Shown here in pieces: positions 46,088 through 56,573 of a stretch of 64,000 nt of DNA. Within the stretch, counting starts at the first letter, position 1; each line of letters starts with the position of its first letter. The position numbers and the translations under genes were made by a program. The stretch is from the NCBI GenBank assembly GCA_031772625.1, contig CM062816.1, forward strand, positions 633,609,269 to 633,673,268, in the 5' to 3' direction. The notes below the pieces were generated by a model. The model was given only the letters and a program-made list of their open reading frames with translations. It was not told the origin of the DNA and searched no databases. Source of the stretch: Pinus tabuliformis. Lineage: Eukaryota > Streptophyta > Pinopsida > Pinales > Pinaceae.

Positions 46088-48553
46088 TCAGCTCAGCTTT
46101 GTATGGGCAATTTTGTGTCCAATGATCCTCATCACATATAAAACATGGAGTTTTTGGTTTCCCTTTCTTAGGAGGGCTTGAAGAAGTTTTTTCAGGGGAT
46201 GACTCACCCTGTTTCTTCTTCTTCCCTTTGTTTTGCTTCTTCTCGCTTCCTGGTTGATTGGGTTCTTTGCCTTTATCTGCCGATACGGCATTACTTCCGA
46301 AGCAAGAATTTCTTCTTTTGCATTTTGATCCGAAGTCTTACGGGCTTTCTTAGACGAAGCCTTTGTCGACTTTGCGTTTGCTGTGCCAATCACACCATCG
46401 CCGGCATGAGAGTCACTATTTGACTTAGGAGGAGGAGGAATTGAGAATTCCGGTCTAGGGGCATCAGGTATTTTGTCGTAGAGCGTGCCAGACTGAGTGT
46501 ATACTAAGTCTAGATATTGTGCATGAGCAATAACTTGCTCCTCTGTTACGACTCCCCCTTTGGCCACATCTTCCGTTATGGCAAGAAGTAACGACTTTAT
46601 AAACCATTCAGCTAACAGCTGATCGGGAACGTAAGTCTTTACCATCCTGTGACGACGATGCCACTCATGTATATGATCGGATATATGTGTGGCCGTCGTC
46701 TGCTTGAAGTTGGTTAACATTTCCGTTCCCGTTTCATACCTTATCGGTAATTGAAAATGGGTTAAGAAAGTCGTGGCTAGGGAACTGAAATTGTCGAAAG
46801 AGGCTCTAGGTAATTCAATATACCATTTAGCCGCTGGACCTGTCAATGTCCTCTGAAAAAGGCGAAGCCTTATCGAATCATCGTTCAGGGTGTTCGACGA
46901 ACACCACAGATGAAAAGTCATTACATGATTCGACGGGTCTTCGCCTGGATTTCCATTAAATTTAGGAATGTCTGATGGAAGCTTGTGAGGAATCGCTGGC
47001 CACCAAGGGGCATAGGCAATTGGATCGTTCGTTAATCGGTGTAAATCCGATAATTCCAAAGTTGCCATGAATGGTAACTGTTGATTCAGGTTAGGTGAGG
47101 CGTACCCAGGATACGATGGAATCGCCTGAGCAGTGGGCCTTTGCATACCAGCATAATGTAATTGATGTTGGTATGACTGATACGGTTGGTGGACTTGACC
47201 ACTGTAAAGCGGTTGGTTTTGACCGTTTCGAATATACGGTTGTCCACTGTTCGCAAAGATCTGTTGCTCAGAACCTTGGTACACTTGCTGGAATTGTGGT
47301 TGGTGGTATTGCACCATCCATGGTTGTGAAGCCATGTTTTGTTGCGCTATACTAACCGTAGGACCAAGATGTGGGGTAATTGTACCCGTCTGGACCTGTG
47401 TCGCCCCACTAGTTGGTGATTGTGGTTGTGTCACAGGGTCAAGGGGCTGTTGCATTACAACCTGAGAAATCTGAGGTTGACATACAACATGCATCGTTTG
47501 AACTTGTGACACTGTTACAATAGCTGGTGTTGTCGGGATGCTCGATGTAGGTACACACTGTTGCATAGAATACACAACTCTTGGTTGTTGGGGTAGCATA
47601 GGTACCCAACCACTTGTCGTAACTCCAGTATAACCTGAATACTGTTGAGAACTGCCGTATGGATATCCTCCCGGAGGGGGTGATGAAAGGGCATACTGCC
47701 CCCCATACGGTAGCAATCCGGAACTCAAGGGGATTGTTTGCCCTTGGGGACTGGATGGCCCAAATTGACCTCCATAGGGATCAATTTGTCGAGTTTCAAC
47801 ATAAGAATTGTTGGATATTATTCCAGAGGAACAAACTGGAACAGACCAAACTGTCGAAATAGTCCCTGGGTGGACTCCTTCTAGCGGTTGCGAGCTAGTT
47901 GGGACAGATGGTACACCGGCAAACATTGTCGGAGTGACGGCAGGTGGTTCTGCTGTTGCTGTGTCATTCGACACAGTCCTAGATGTTGACGGTTGCTCAG
48001 ACATTTTGAGTCTATCCAATAGATTGCCTAACGATTCTATAGGAACTTCCACTGGTGATGGACTAACTTCTGATGTAGAAGGAAAAAGAGTGACCCCTAC
48101 TCGAAAATGGGTTGGAGTACTTGCTTGCGAATCCTCTACAATTTCCTCTATCGCAATCAAACCAGGTGGAAGAGGAAGAGCGTCAGGTCCGTAAAATATT
48201 TCTGGTGCCGAAGAAGGGGTTGTTTCGACAGTGACAGTTGTTTGAGGAATAAGATTCTCTGGACCGGTTACAGATGGAACTAGTTCAGTAACACAAGTAT
48301 TTGTTCTCAGACTAGGATCAGTATTACTGTCCCTCTGTGGCTGTTGAACTTCTTCAATAGAGGCAGGGTTTCCAGAAATGTTTGGAGTAACCGGAATCTC
48401 AGATGTTGTCGGAACACCTGTTCTAACTTTGATAGGAGATTTCGAACCGGTTAAACGAGTTCGCTTTGTCCGTACTGTTTTCAATTCCGGAGACAAAGAC
48501 AGTTGACTCGTAAGCCTCCGCGAATGACAGGGTTTCAATTGACTTTCTTCCAC
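46088..48553 (-). pseudogene. element C gag
   Basis: 821 open codons. The N-terminal half is Pro/Gln/Ser/Thr-rich. The capsid (retrotransposon gag) domain lies near residues 510-660: PKFNGNPGEDPSNHVMTFHL, TGPAAKWYIELP, FLTHFQLPIRYETG and HEWHRRHRM. A zinc knuckle of C-X2-C-X3-H-X4-C type (CFICDEDHWTQNC) sits at 46095-46150 in another frame, so a frameshift lies between about 46150 and 46300. The 5' end of the open frame begins at GTG; the first ATG in frame is at 48004 (MSEQPSTSRT), so the true start is uncertain. Confidence 0.87.
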
Positions 48554-50254
48554 GATTGCGGATTACTCGATCAACTAAAATACAAAAAGGGAAATTGGTG
48601 TTTCTGAATTGAATGAATTTTATTAGACGCTTTAGACACAACTTGCTTTTTCACTTTTAAAGAGTCGAGAAAAAGCTAAAGATGACTCTAGTCTCCTTCG
48701 ATGTTTTAACGAGCTCGAAGTGACAAATGCTCGGATGGACTTTTTCTGTTATAGAGTCTGAAAAAGGCCAAAAGAAACTGCTCTGGAGTTCTAGGCAGAG
48801 GGTGTGCCAAACTGTTCGCAAAACCGCAGAATACTTTTTAAGGTACGGGCGGTTGATCTTTGTGAATGTTGTGTTCACTGCATTGCGATCAGTAGGGCGG
48901 CCGACACGGCTTCCTAAGGATAAAGGATATATGCCTATAGGGGTCTCCCAATATATACGCGACGGTATGTGGGAGCACAATCCATACTAGCGCTATCGTC
49001 CCTCAGGAGGAATCACCCACCTTCCACGAGATCGACAGTCACTAGGCTTAACGACGCCAGAACACGTCTCTAGCCTAGACCTCTATGTTGTGCGTTATGT
49101 TGCAAAGCGTTGTTAGGTTCATTCAGTTTATTTTCAGTTGATCTTTTTAGAAGTTTACCTTTCAGGATCACCACGAGATGTATAGTACAATTCCTAAATG
49201 CAGTCTAAGATGATAAGCAAGCTTTATTATCTTTTCAACTTTGAAAATCCTAGCTACTAAGGGAAAAGAAAGACACCATCTTTTCTCAAAGAGCAATCAG
49301 CACACTCTAATGCACTCTTTCCTAAATCAAGCATGCAAACTTATCAAAATGCAAATGCACAATGCAGGTGTTTGTTTTCCGCTTTCTTAGTATTGATGCC
49401 TACAAAGAAAGCTTTTTGTACAACTTTGAATTTGCTTTTAAATGACAGATACAAACAAGTTTACTTTTTCGAAATCAACAAGGGTATAAGAGATTACAAC
49501 ACTTTGTGACTTTCGAAATGAATACATGTTTTGACACTTAAAAGAGACAAACTCAAACCAATAAGCAAAAGAAAATGTATAATCAACTGTAAACAGCCAA
49601 TGAGCTCTCTCCTAAGATCACAATCAATCAGATCTGAATCAAGGGCTATAGGATGATTATTTCACTCATGCAAAGGAAAATTGTAAATGACGCCACAAAC
49701 ACATAAAAACACTCACAGTCTTTTTGTACAAAAGGAGGCGGAATTTAAGCAGAGAAAAGGAGTTATCAGACTGGTACCTATGCTGGTTAAAGGCTGCAAA
49801 AATAGAGATCAAAACAGGGCAACAGACAGCAGAGAACCCTAGCTGCACAAGGCCAAACTGGTTCAGCGCAACCTCAACATTGTGGGTTTGACATTCAGCG
49901 CAGGTAGCCTTCACGGGACCTGCGTTGAAATGCAGACTGCCTTCACAGTGTCTGCGCTGAAGGAGAAACTCTTGTTTCTCTTGGGTTCTAGGTCACAAAT
50001 TGCTCAAAAATCAACAGTTTCAGGCCAAATCAGAAACACAAGCAAGGTATAATCAAAGGGATGCTTTTAGAGGGTACTAAAGACTATCACAAAGGATCAT
50101 CAAATCACTTGTGAGTCCATTGTTCAGATCATAGACAAAATCCAGTGAAGGATCAAGGTAGCAACAGTCTACTTTGCAGAAGCAGTTCGATTGTTGCTGT
50201 TGAGTCTATGAAACAAACAATGATGAAAACACAAATAAAATAACTAAAACAAAT
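48554..50254 (-). other. element C 5' leader with hairpins
   Basis: Collinear with the element A leader in reverse. Perfect hairpin at 48696-48720 (CTTCGA/TCGAAG) with loop reading GCTCGTTAAAACA on the - strand, and another at 48648-48676 (GCTTTTTC/GAAAAAGC). The open frame 48657-48980 (-) is shared with element A (20277-20600) but shows no known motif; shared descent suffices to explain it. Confidence 0.75.
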
Positions 50255-50274
50255 CTCCCCAGTGGAGTTGCCAA
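50255..50274 (-). other. element C primer-binding site
   Basis: Reads TTGGCAACTCCACTGGGGAG on the - strand beside the 5' LTR, matching the element A site. Confidence 0.7.
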
Positions 50275-50276
50275 TT

Positions 50277-50902
50277 TGTTGTGGGGAAAAATGCCTATGC
50301 AGGACGATCCTATCCACCTAAGGTGTGACAGAGCCTTAGCAACAAACAGATACAGCTATTCTGGTTTCTTCCTTTATGAAATGTGAAAGAGGGGAGATTA
50401 ATGGACTTACCGGTGTCTTCCGTTTGTCCCTTGATCTAGATCCTCTTCTCTTTGGGTGTTCACAGCTACTTGCCTCCTCGTTCGCCCAAGAGAACAGCTA
50501 CTTGATTCCTGTGAGATCACAAGAGAACAGCTACTTGCGACAAGAGAAGAACACAACACAAAGGCAAATATTCATATTCATAAATGATTCAGGATTAGAA
50601 GTAAATCAAATACACTAATGCAATCATACAAATACACCAGTATATAGGAGAAAACCAAGATAGCTTTATTGATAAATAACAAGGTTCAGGAAGAGATACA
50701 ACCCAGAGGGCTCAAATCCAGCATCTCCTTCCCAGCAGAATGGAATTCCTATCTTCACCTCCTTTCAAAGCATTAAGCACCCAATGATTCCAGTCTCAAA
50801 CCAACAACAATTCTTTGCAATAACAAAATTCCAGCCTCCAGATCTCACGGAGGAGAGATCTATATATAGTTATTTTGGAGAGAGGATGAGTCAGCTTGAG
50901 AT
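50277..50902 (-). repeat. element C 5' LTR, truncated
   Basis: Matches 36256-36903 of the other LTR, then stops at CAGCTTGAGAT. About 450 bp of U3 is missing, but the TATA box (50861-50868, - strand) is retained. What follows is unrelated sequence, so the end was lost by deletion or replacement. Confidence 0.88.
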
Positions 50903-53483
50903 AACATGAGAAATTGCTGGTCCATTCATAGCTTAAGAGATGGATTGAAGCCATTCAATAGAACACCAGATAGAACCCCTTTAGGAAGCAGAATTAAACA
51001 CAATCACTTGATCTAGGGCTGAGGAATCAAATTCTACAAAGACAATTGACAGATAAAAGATACAAAACCAATAGTAATCAATGAGATATATTTGACTTGA
51101 AAACATGAATTATAAACAATGCTAGTAGATGGATGTAGAAGGATTAACCTATGGACGGACTATTGTAACCTCAACATGCCAACATGATCAAAGAATAAAA
51201 AGTACTTTTCATATAATCTCATGGGTTTCTGTTAAAATGTAGGAAAAAGGAGAAATCAGTGGTGAATGTGTGAAATCTGAAGTGGAAGACTAATAGTGAA
51301 CCAATAGCAGATACACAGCGAACTATTCTAGAATAATTAGAAATGGAAAGATGCAACATATGAGCAAAGAAATAACCTTTAGTCACAACAATAGTTTTTT
51401 CCATAGAGATAATTATCATGGAACCATATATAAGGGTAGAAATAATAATTTTATTATACAGATGGAAACAAAGTACAAAGTGAGTCCGTCGTCATACTAT
51501 CAACACAGTTCGATTAACTACATATTAAGAATTGACTAAATTCCAAATATGTCTGTCATGTTAACATAAGACAAAGGCCTGTACTCTTACTCTACCAAAA
51601 TTAATTAAGCAGATAAACGCAATACCAAGGAAAAATAAAATAGAGCAAGTCATAGAAGACATAGGGAGGTTAGTTATAAACCAACATGAAAAATATCATA
51701 TACAAGTATAAACTGGGAAGACTCCTATAGTACAAATAGTGGGTTCATCTAGCCATGAGGTTTGTCAATGGAAATGTTGAACCCTACTGGTAGTGGCATA
51801 AGTAGGAAAATGTTTTTTTTTAAGAAACTGTAGCTCCAAAACCTCCACGAGACAAAGAAAATCCACCAACCTAGAGAAGAGTTCAAGTTAACCCATAAGT
51901 AACGAGAGGAAGAAACCTTGTACGCATCATACTCATATCATAGATCGTTGAGAGATGGGTACCTACGTTAAAGAGAAAAATAAAATGCAGTAAGACTCAA
52001 ATCCCAGAATAATGACGAAGGCTAGCAAATGAGAAACTTTTAAACAACTAAAACAAGAGTGACAACCATGTTACCTGTAGGCAATGTAGGAATCGAAGGT
52101 AAATCTTGTAGTCACCTTCGAGTATGTTAGGACAAGAGGATAAAAGGGTTAGTAAGAAAACTCTATAGAAGACTATATCTTTTTATGAAACCACCAAACT
52201 AAAAGCTATTGTGGGTAGTTGTGTACTAGATGTAAAGTATTCATATTCCAATTGTAAACACTGGAGATGAGATCACACAATCTAGACCTCCAGCAACCCC
52301 CTTTTACCAATTATGGGCTTGAATAATCGATTTTCGTGGAAACTAGAATGCAAAGAATTTAAATTCATCTTACTAAAACCCTGAAGGCGTAACGCAGGGA
52401 GACTAGAAACTAGAATGCAAAGAATTTAAATTCATTTTACTAAAACCTTGAAGGCGTAACGCAGGGAAAATAACCAAAAAATACCATAGGAAAAGAAGAG
52501 AAATACTTGTAAGTTTTTCCTTCTCAACCCTTTTCCACCATGAAACATGTTATGCAGAATTGTGTGAGCTTGTAACCAAAGGTTTGATAAAAAGAGAGTA
52601 AATGATGTCAGGAAGCGACCGGAAAAGGACCAAGATAGAGATGCAATGGCATCTATACAACAACCAGACATAGAAAGTACAGGTATTAGTTAGGGTTTCT
52701 TCCTAAACTCGGCAGAGAAGCTCTGTAATTTGTTACCCCAAACGCAGCAGCTGAATGATGAAATGAGGAGAGGAATTAGGGTAATGAGATGAATTAGGGT
52801 TGAGATTGTAGCAGCATCGTAGATCTCCATGGATCAAATCGCATTCGTTAAACAATTACCAAGGTACCCTGATGCATCACATAGGTGCCTTGCCTCATCA
52901 TGTGATGAGGATGTCATGGAAGAACTCTATTGGCTCACTACGTAAGCTAAATGTGATCCATTAACTACATAAATTAAAACACCAGTGCCAAATTTATTCA
53001 CATATGACCATGGAGGAGGAGGGGGAAGCATAGACATATGCCATGAGATATAAACATTAGCACTTCCTAGAAAGATGATGAAGTATAGAGAAAAAATTAA
53101 TTAAATAAGGGATCACATATATAAATCACTTGAAACATTATAGTATAACCAAGATGTAACTTCATTCACGTTTCGATAGCCACTTTAACAAAGAGTTGTG
53201 TGAACCTAAGAAGAGTTAAGATAAATGTTGGATCATGGAAGCAACCCTTTTACTAAGGATCAATTACACAAGCCTGTGAAGTCAATCTTACCTTTAGGAG
53301 GCACTTAGCACAACTTGAGACACTTAGAATATTATTAAGAGAGGTTATGTGCCTTGGTTCGATAAAGGAATGATGGTCATAGCTAAGTTCATTCCATATT
53401 GAGTGATAATGTGATTAACGTAAATTAGGCTTAACATTTTTTTTATGTGGTTATGGTGATATTAAAAGTAGATATATGACAAA
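50903..53483. other. AT-rich spacer, no gene recognised
   Basis: No protein or RNA gene seen. Holds a 67-bp tandem duplication (52341-52474). The right end just before 53484 should be the LTR end of the chromovirus remnant that follows, but its left border was not found. Confidence 0.55.
52341..52474. repeat. 67-bp tandem duplication
   Basis: AACTAGAATGCAAAGAATTT through GGCGTAACGCAGGGA occurs at 52341 and again at 52408 with about two or three differences. Confidence 0.88.
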
Positions 53484-53632
53484 TGGTATCTGAACCCATG
53501 TTCTCCACTTGACCTTAATAAACCACCACAAAAAAAAAAGAAAAAAAATTAGAAAACTACACTAAATTAACAAGTGATTTTTTTTCTTCATGTTAGTTGT
53601 AGATTAACCAAGTTAAGGACATACTCAACAAC

Positions 53633-54260
53633 ATGGTTGAAAACACACCTGACATCCCAGCAGGGGATGGTTTATATATACAATTGTGGGAAGGAGCTAC
53701 CACAACCACTAATCCATTCATTGAGGTGATACAAAATCAACAACAAGAGTTGGGACAATTAAGAAAGAGTAATGGTCGTTTGTTACATGTGAGTGAGGAG
53801 CAAGAAAGGATGATTAGAAGTTTAATAGAGAAATTTAACCAAAAAATAGTGGAGCCAGAGGGGCTAAAGGAAGAAGGGATGGAACATCGAAAATATGAGA
53901 GTGAAGGGGAGATGGATGTTACTTACTCCTAAAAATCCAAATGGAAGAGACAGACAGAAATCCAGAGAGAATTCTGGAAAATTGAACCCCCTACCTTTGG
54001 CGGAGAAAAGGAGGAGGATGTAGAGGCTTGATTATTAAATGACCAAGTATTTCTAGGTTTATTATTATGAAATAAATCTGAAATCCATATTAGCTATGTA
54101 TTAATTATATGGAAAGGCTGCCCTATGGTGGGAGGAGGTGAAGAGTGTACAACTATTGGAGGAAAAAGCAATATTATGGGATGAATTATGTAAACAATTT
54201 AAGAATCACTACTTAAGTGAGTGATACTATGATGACCATGCTAAATATTTTCATGAGCTA
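53633..54260 (+). pseudogene. element E gag remnant
   Basis: ATG at 53633 gives MVENTPDIPAGDGLYIQLWE and a short coiled coil (residues 34-72). After a stop at 53930 the capsid region is still readable: PPTFGGEKEEDVEA, ALWWEEVKSVQLLEEKAILW, CKQFKNHYLSE and YYDDHAKYFHEL, the conserved chromoviral gag core, with stops near 54028 and 54219. It ends at the LTR junction. Confidence 0.82.
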
Positions 54261-54438
54261 TGTTAGGTCCCTAGACTACTAGTGTAACCCCTTATTGTTA
54301 TTAGTACAACCCCCTTGTTATATCGTTGTGCCTATGTAGTCCCCATATTGTTATTATTGTGCCCCATAGAAACCCACTATTTTTATTATTGTACCCTTAC
54401 ATTATTATTGTTATGTCAGCTCTGATTATATTATGACC
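54261..54438 (+). repeat. element E LTR fragment
   Basis: TGTTAGGTCCCTAGACTACT aligns with TGTTGGGTCCCTATAATACT at 3142; similarity runs to TTATGACCC, then ends. Confidence 0.85.
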
Positions 54439-55035
54439 CCGGGTCCAAATTTCAGATCTTGTATCGCTAGTTTTTTGGAGATATGATCCGAGGAAGTTAG
54501 AGTTTTCGCAAGCTCCAGAGTTTCATCACAAACAGGTCATCGTGGAATTTTCGCTATAATATTTTTTCTACAAAGGGGAAGACTCTAAAATTAAAACCCA
54601 TTTGAACCGAAATTGTGGTGAAGCTCGGGTCCGAATTTCAGTTCTTTCCTCGTTATATTTTCAAAGATATAATGTGAGAAAGTTAGGGATTTTGCAAACT
54701 CTCGAATTACATTCTAAACAGGTGACCTGGGGAAAATCGTCATAATTGTCTCTCTAAGCATCAGATTTAAATTTCGTAAGAAGTTACATAAAGAACACTG
54801 ACTTTAGTTTTCTGTGTATATTTTTCAAATCTGAAGGTCAAAAAAATCACATGTGGCACTTCATACAAGTTCGTTGTTCTGAAAAGGTATATAATCAGGT
54901 CATCTTGGGCGATTTTGCATAACACTTTCTTGGAGAATCCAATTTTGATCATACTGGTGGCATTTGATCATACTGAGGGCTACTATAGGACACGATTTTG
55001 AAGCTGGAAGATTCGAAATTACAGATTTACAGACA
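54439..55035 (+). repeat. degenerate tandem repeats, period about 187 bp
   Basis: GGGTCCAAATTTCAG at 54441 and GGGTCCGAATTTCAG near 54628 begin two related units, each with a later AACAGGT motif (54532, 54717); a third, weaker unit ends in ATCAGGTCATCTTGG (54894). Reads into the gag fragment that follows and may be its leader. Confidence 0.65.
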
Positions 55036-55380
55036 TTTCAAGATCGAGCTCCTAAAATCAAGAAAAGGTGATATGAGGAAGTTTGATGGCAAGGATCCGT
55101 TAAATTAGATACTACAGATGGAGCAATATTTGGATCTACATGAGGTGAAATTGTTACAAAATGTACGTATTGCATCTTCATATTTAGAACCAGTTCATTT
55201 TTTATGGTATAAAGGGATTTTTTCTCATAAACCACTTATTACGTGGTCAATTTGCACAGAGAAAATGATAGCACATTATGAGGATGCAAAGAGAAACACC
55301 TTCTTTAACCAATTGATAAATCTCAAAGAAAAGTGTTCAATGGTAGAGCACATTTAGGACTTTCAAAAATTGAGTATAAG
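55036..55380 (+). pseudogene. Ty3/gypsy gag fragment
   Basis: From about 55070 the + strand reads MRKFDGKDPLN, then MEQYLDLHEVKLLQNVRIAS, SYLEPVHFLWYKG, HKPLITWSICTEKMIAHYED and FFNQLINLKEKCSMVEHI, matching the gag capsid domain in which WIxxxEQYFxxH and W are conserved. Broken by a stop near 55107 and another at 55355. No flanking LTR identified. Confidence 0.72.
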
Positions 55381-56573
55381 GTAAAATGATATCCCATAGA
55401 AGTAGAGGATTGATGTCTCCTGTTAACTCCCAGGTTGTTCCCTTTGACTCCCAAGGGAATACGGCCGGGGTAACCACTAACCAATCTTTGGGCTACAGTT
55501 CCTAGCCAAACTGTAGTCAGAGAGGGCTCTCTCTTTATAATTTGTCTATGTTCTGATAGTATTTTAGGCTAGCTGTGATGTTCAGATTTGTTTTTTGTAT
55601 TTGGTTGGAGAATGTTTCAATCAAAACGTGTATGGAGTTATGTATCATTGGGCAATGGAGTCAGTGGTCCTTTAGTTTGGTGTGCTGAGTTGGTGAAGTA
55701 ATGAAATTACAGAGCTGGGTAACTGTCTGAGGAACGATGCTATGAATTAATGATTTAGTGTGATATGTTCAGTATATGAAAGGCACTTAAGGATCTTTCA
55801 TTAAACTGAAATGAAGAACAGATGATGTTACCTAGAAGCAATGAAGGATTTCTACATAACATTCACAATATAGATTTAAACAAAACATGAGCATTTAAGA
55901 ATTCATGTACCTTTAACTCTGAAGAAAACATTTACAGCAATATAAGATTGAGCACAGGGTGAGAAGGAACATATCCTGCACTATTCTTTTTCTTTACTGC
56001 TAGATTTGATGAAAATATAAGTATGTAACAACATAGGAGAACAAAACAGAGGTTTAAGAAAACATATCATTCCACCAGAAAACACAAGAATTCTGCAACA
56101 GCACTTAGATCCTCAGCAAAACACCATAGTTCCAGGAAATCACTGAGCTGAGCTTGTTCTTTGTATTAAACTATTCTGAAAATATACAGTACACATGCCT
56201 CAGAGTGAAAATTCTCAACCCCTTATGCGTTACTAAGGGGAGTATATATAGAAAGTTTACATAAGAAAATATCTGAACTGAAGAGTACATGCTTCATTAA
56301 TATTCTGCCAACTGCTGGAGTGTAGTAGTTAAAAAAGTTAATGCTGCAATAACTTCCTGTCCTCTAGCTGTCAAAATTTGGTCAGAGCCTGTTGACCCGG
56401 TGGCAGTTGGAGTCGGCTGAGGATACGCTGTCAAAATTTGCGTATTTCTTTATCTTTTGGCTGGCCGCTGGAGTCTATATGCTGAGTCATCACTCAGCTG
56501 CTTTCAATGCTGACTTTATCATGCTGTTTGTCTTTAAAGTGACTTTGAGTTGGAAGTGACCAAACAGCTGGAG
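55381..56573 (-). other. non-coding stretch downstream of the element F accessory ORF
   Basis: No ORF with recognisable motifs. On the - strand CTATATATACTCC at 56239-56251 looks like a TATA box, so this may hold the 3' LTR of element F, but no partner copy is in the window and no TG...CA borders could be fixed. Confidence 0.4.

Larger units (their letters stand above)
36256..50902 (-). mobile_element. element C: Tat-like Ty3 retrotransposon with second RNase H and antisense gene
   Basis: Reads right to left: truncated 5' LTR (50277-50902), PBS (50255-50274), leader, gag, protease, RT-RNase H, integrase, a second RNase H, an antisense gene, hairpin-rich 3' region, polypurine tract and 3' LTR (36256-37348). 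The extra RNase H of the archaeal/plant type is a hallmark of Tat-group elements. The LTR, PBS and untranslated regions match element A. At least two frameshifts and several stops make it non-functional. The missing outer part of the 5' LTR prevents a TSD test. Confidence 0.9.
53484..54438 (+). mobile_element. element E: internally deleted chromovirus (gag joined to LTR)
   Basis: A PBS-like TGGTATCTGAACCC (53484-53497) is followed by a gag and then, at 54261, by an LTR of the same family as 3142-3572. Everything between mid-gag and the 3' LTR is gone. The LTR itself keeps only about 178 bp. Confidence 0.78.
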
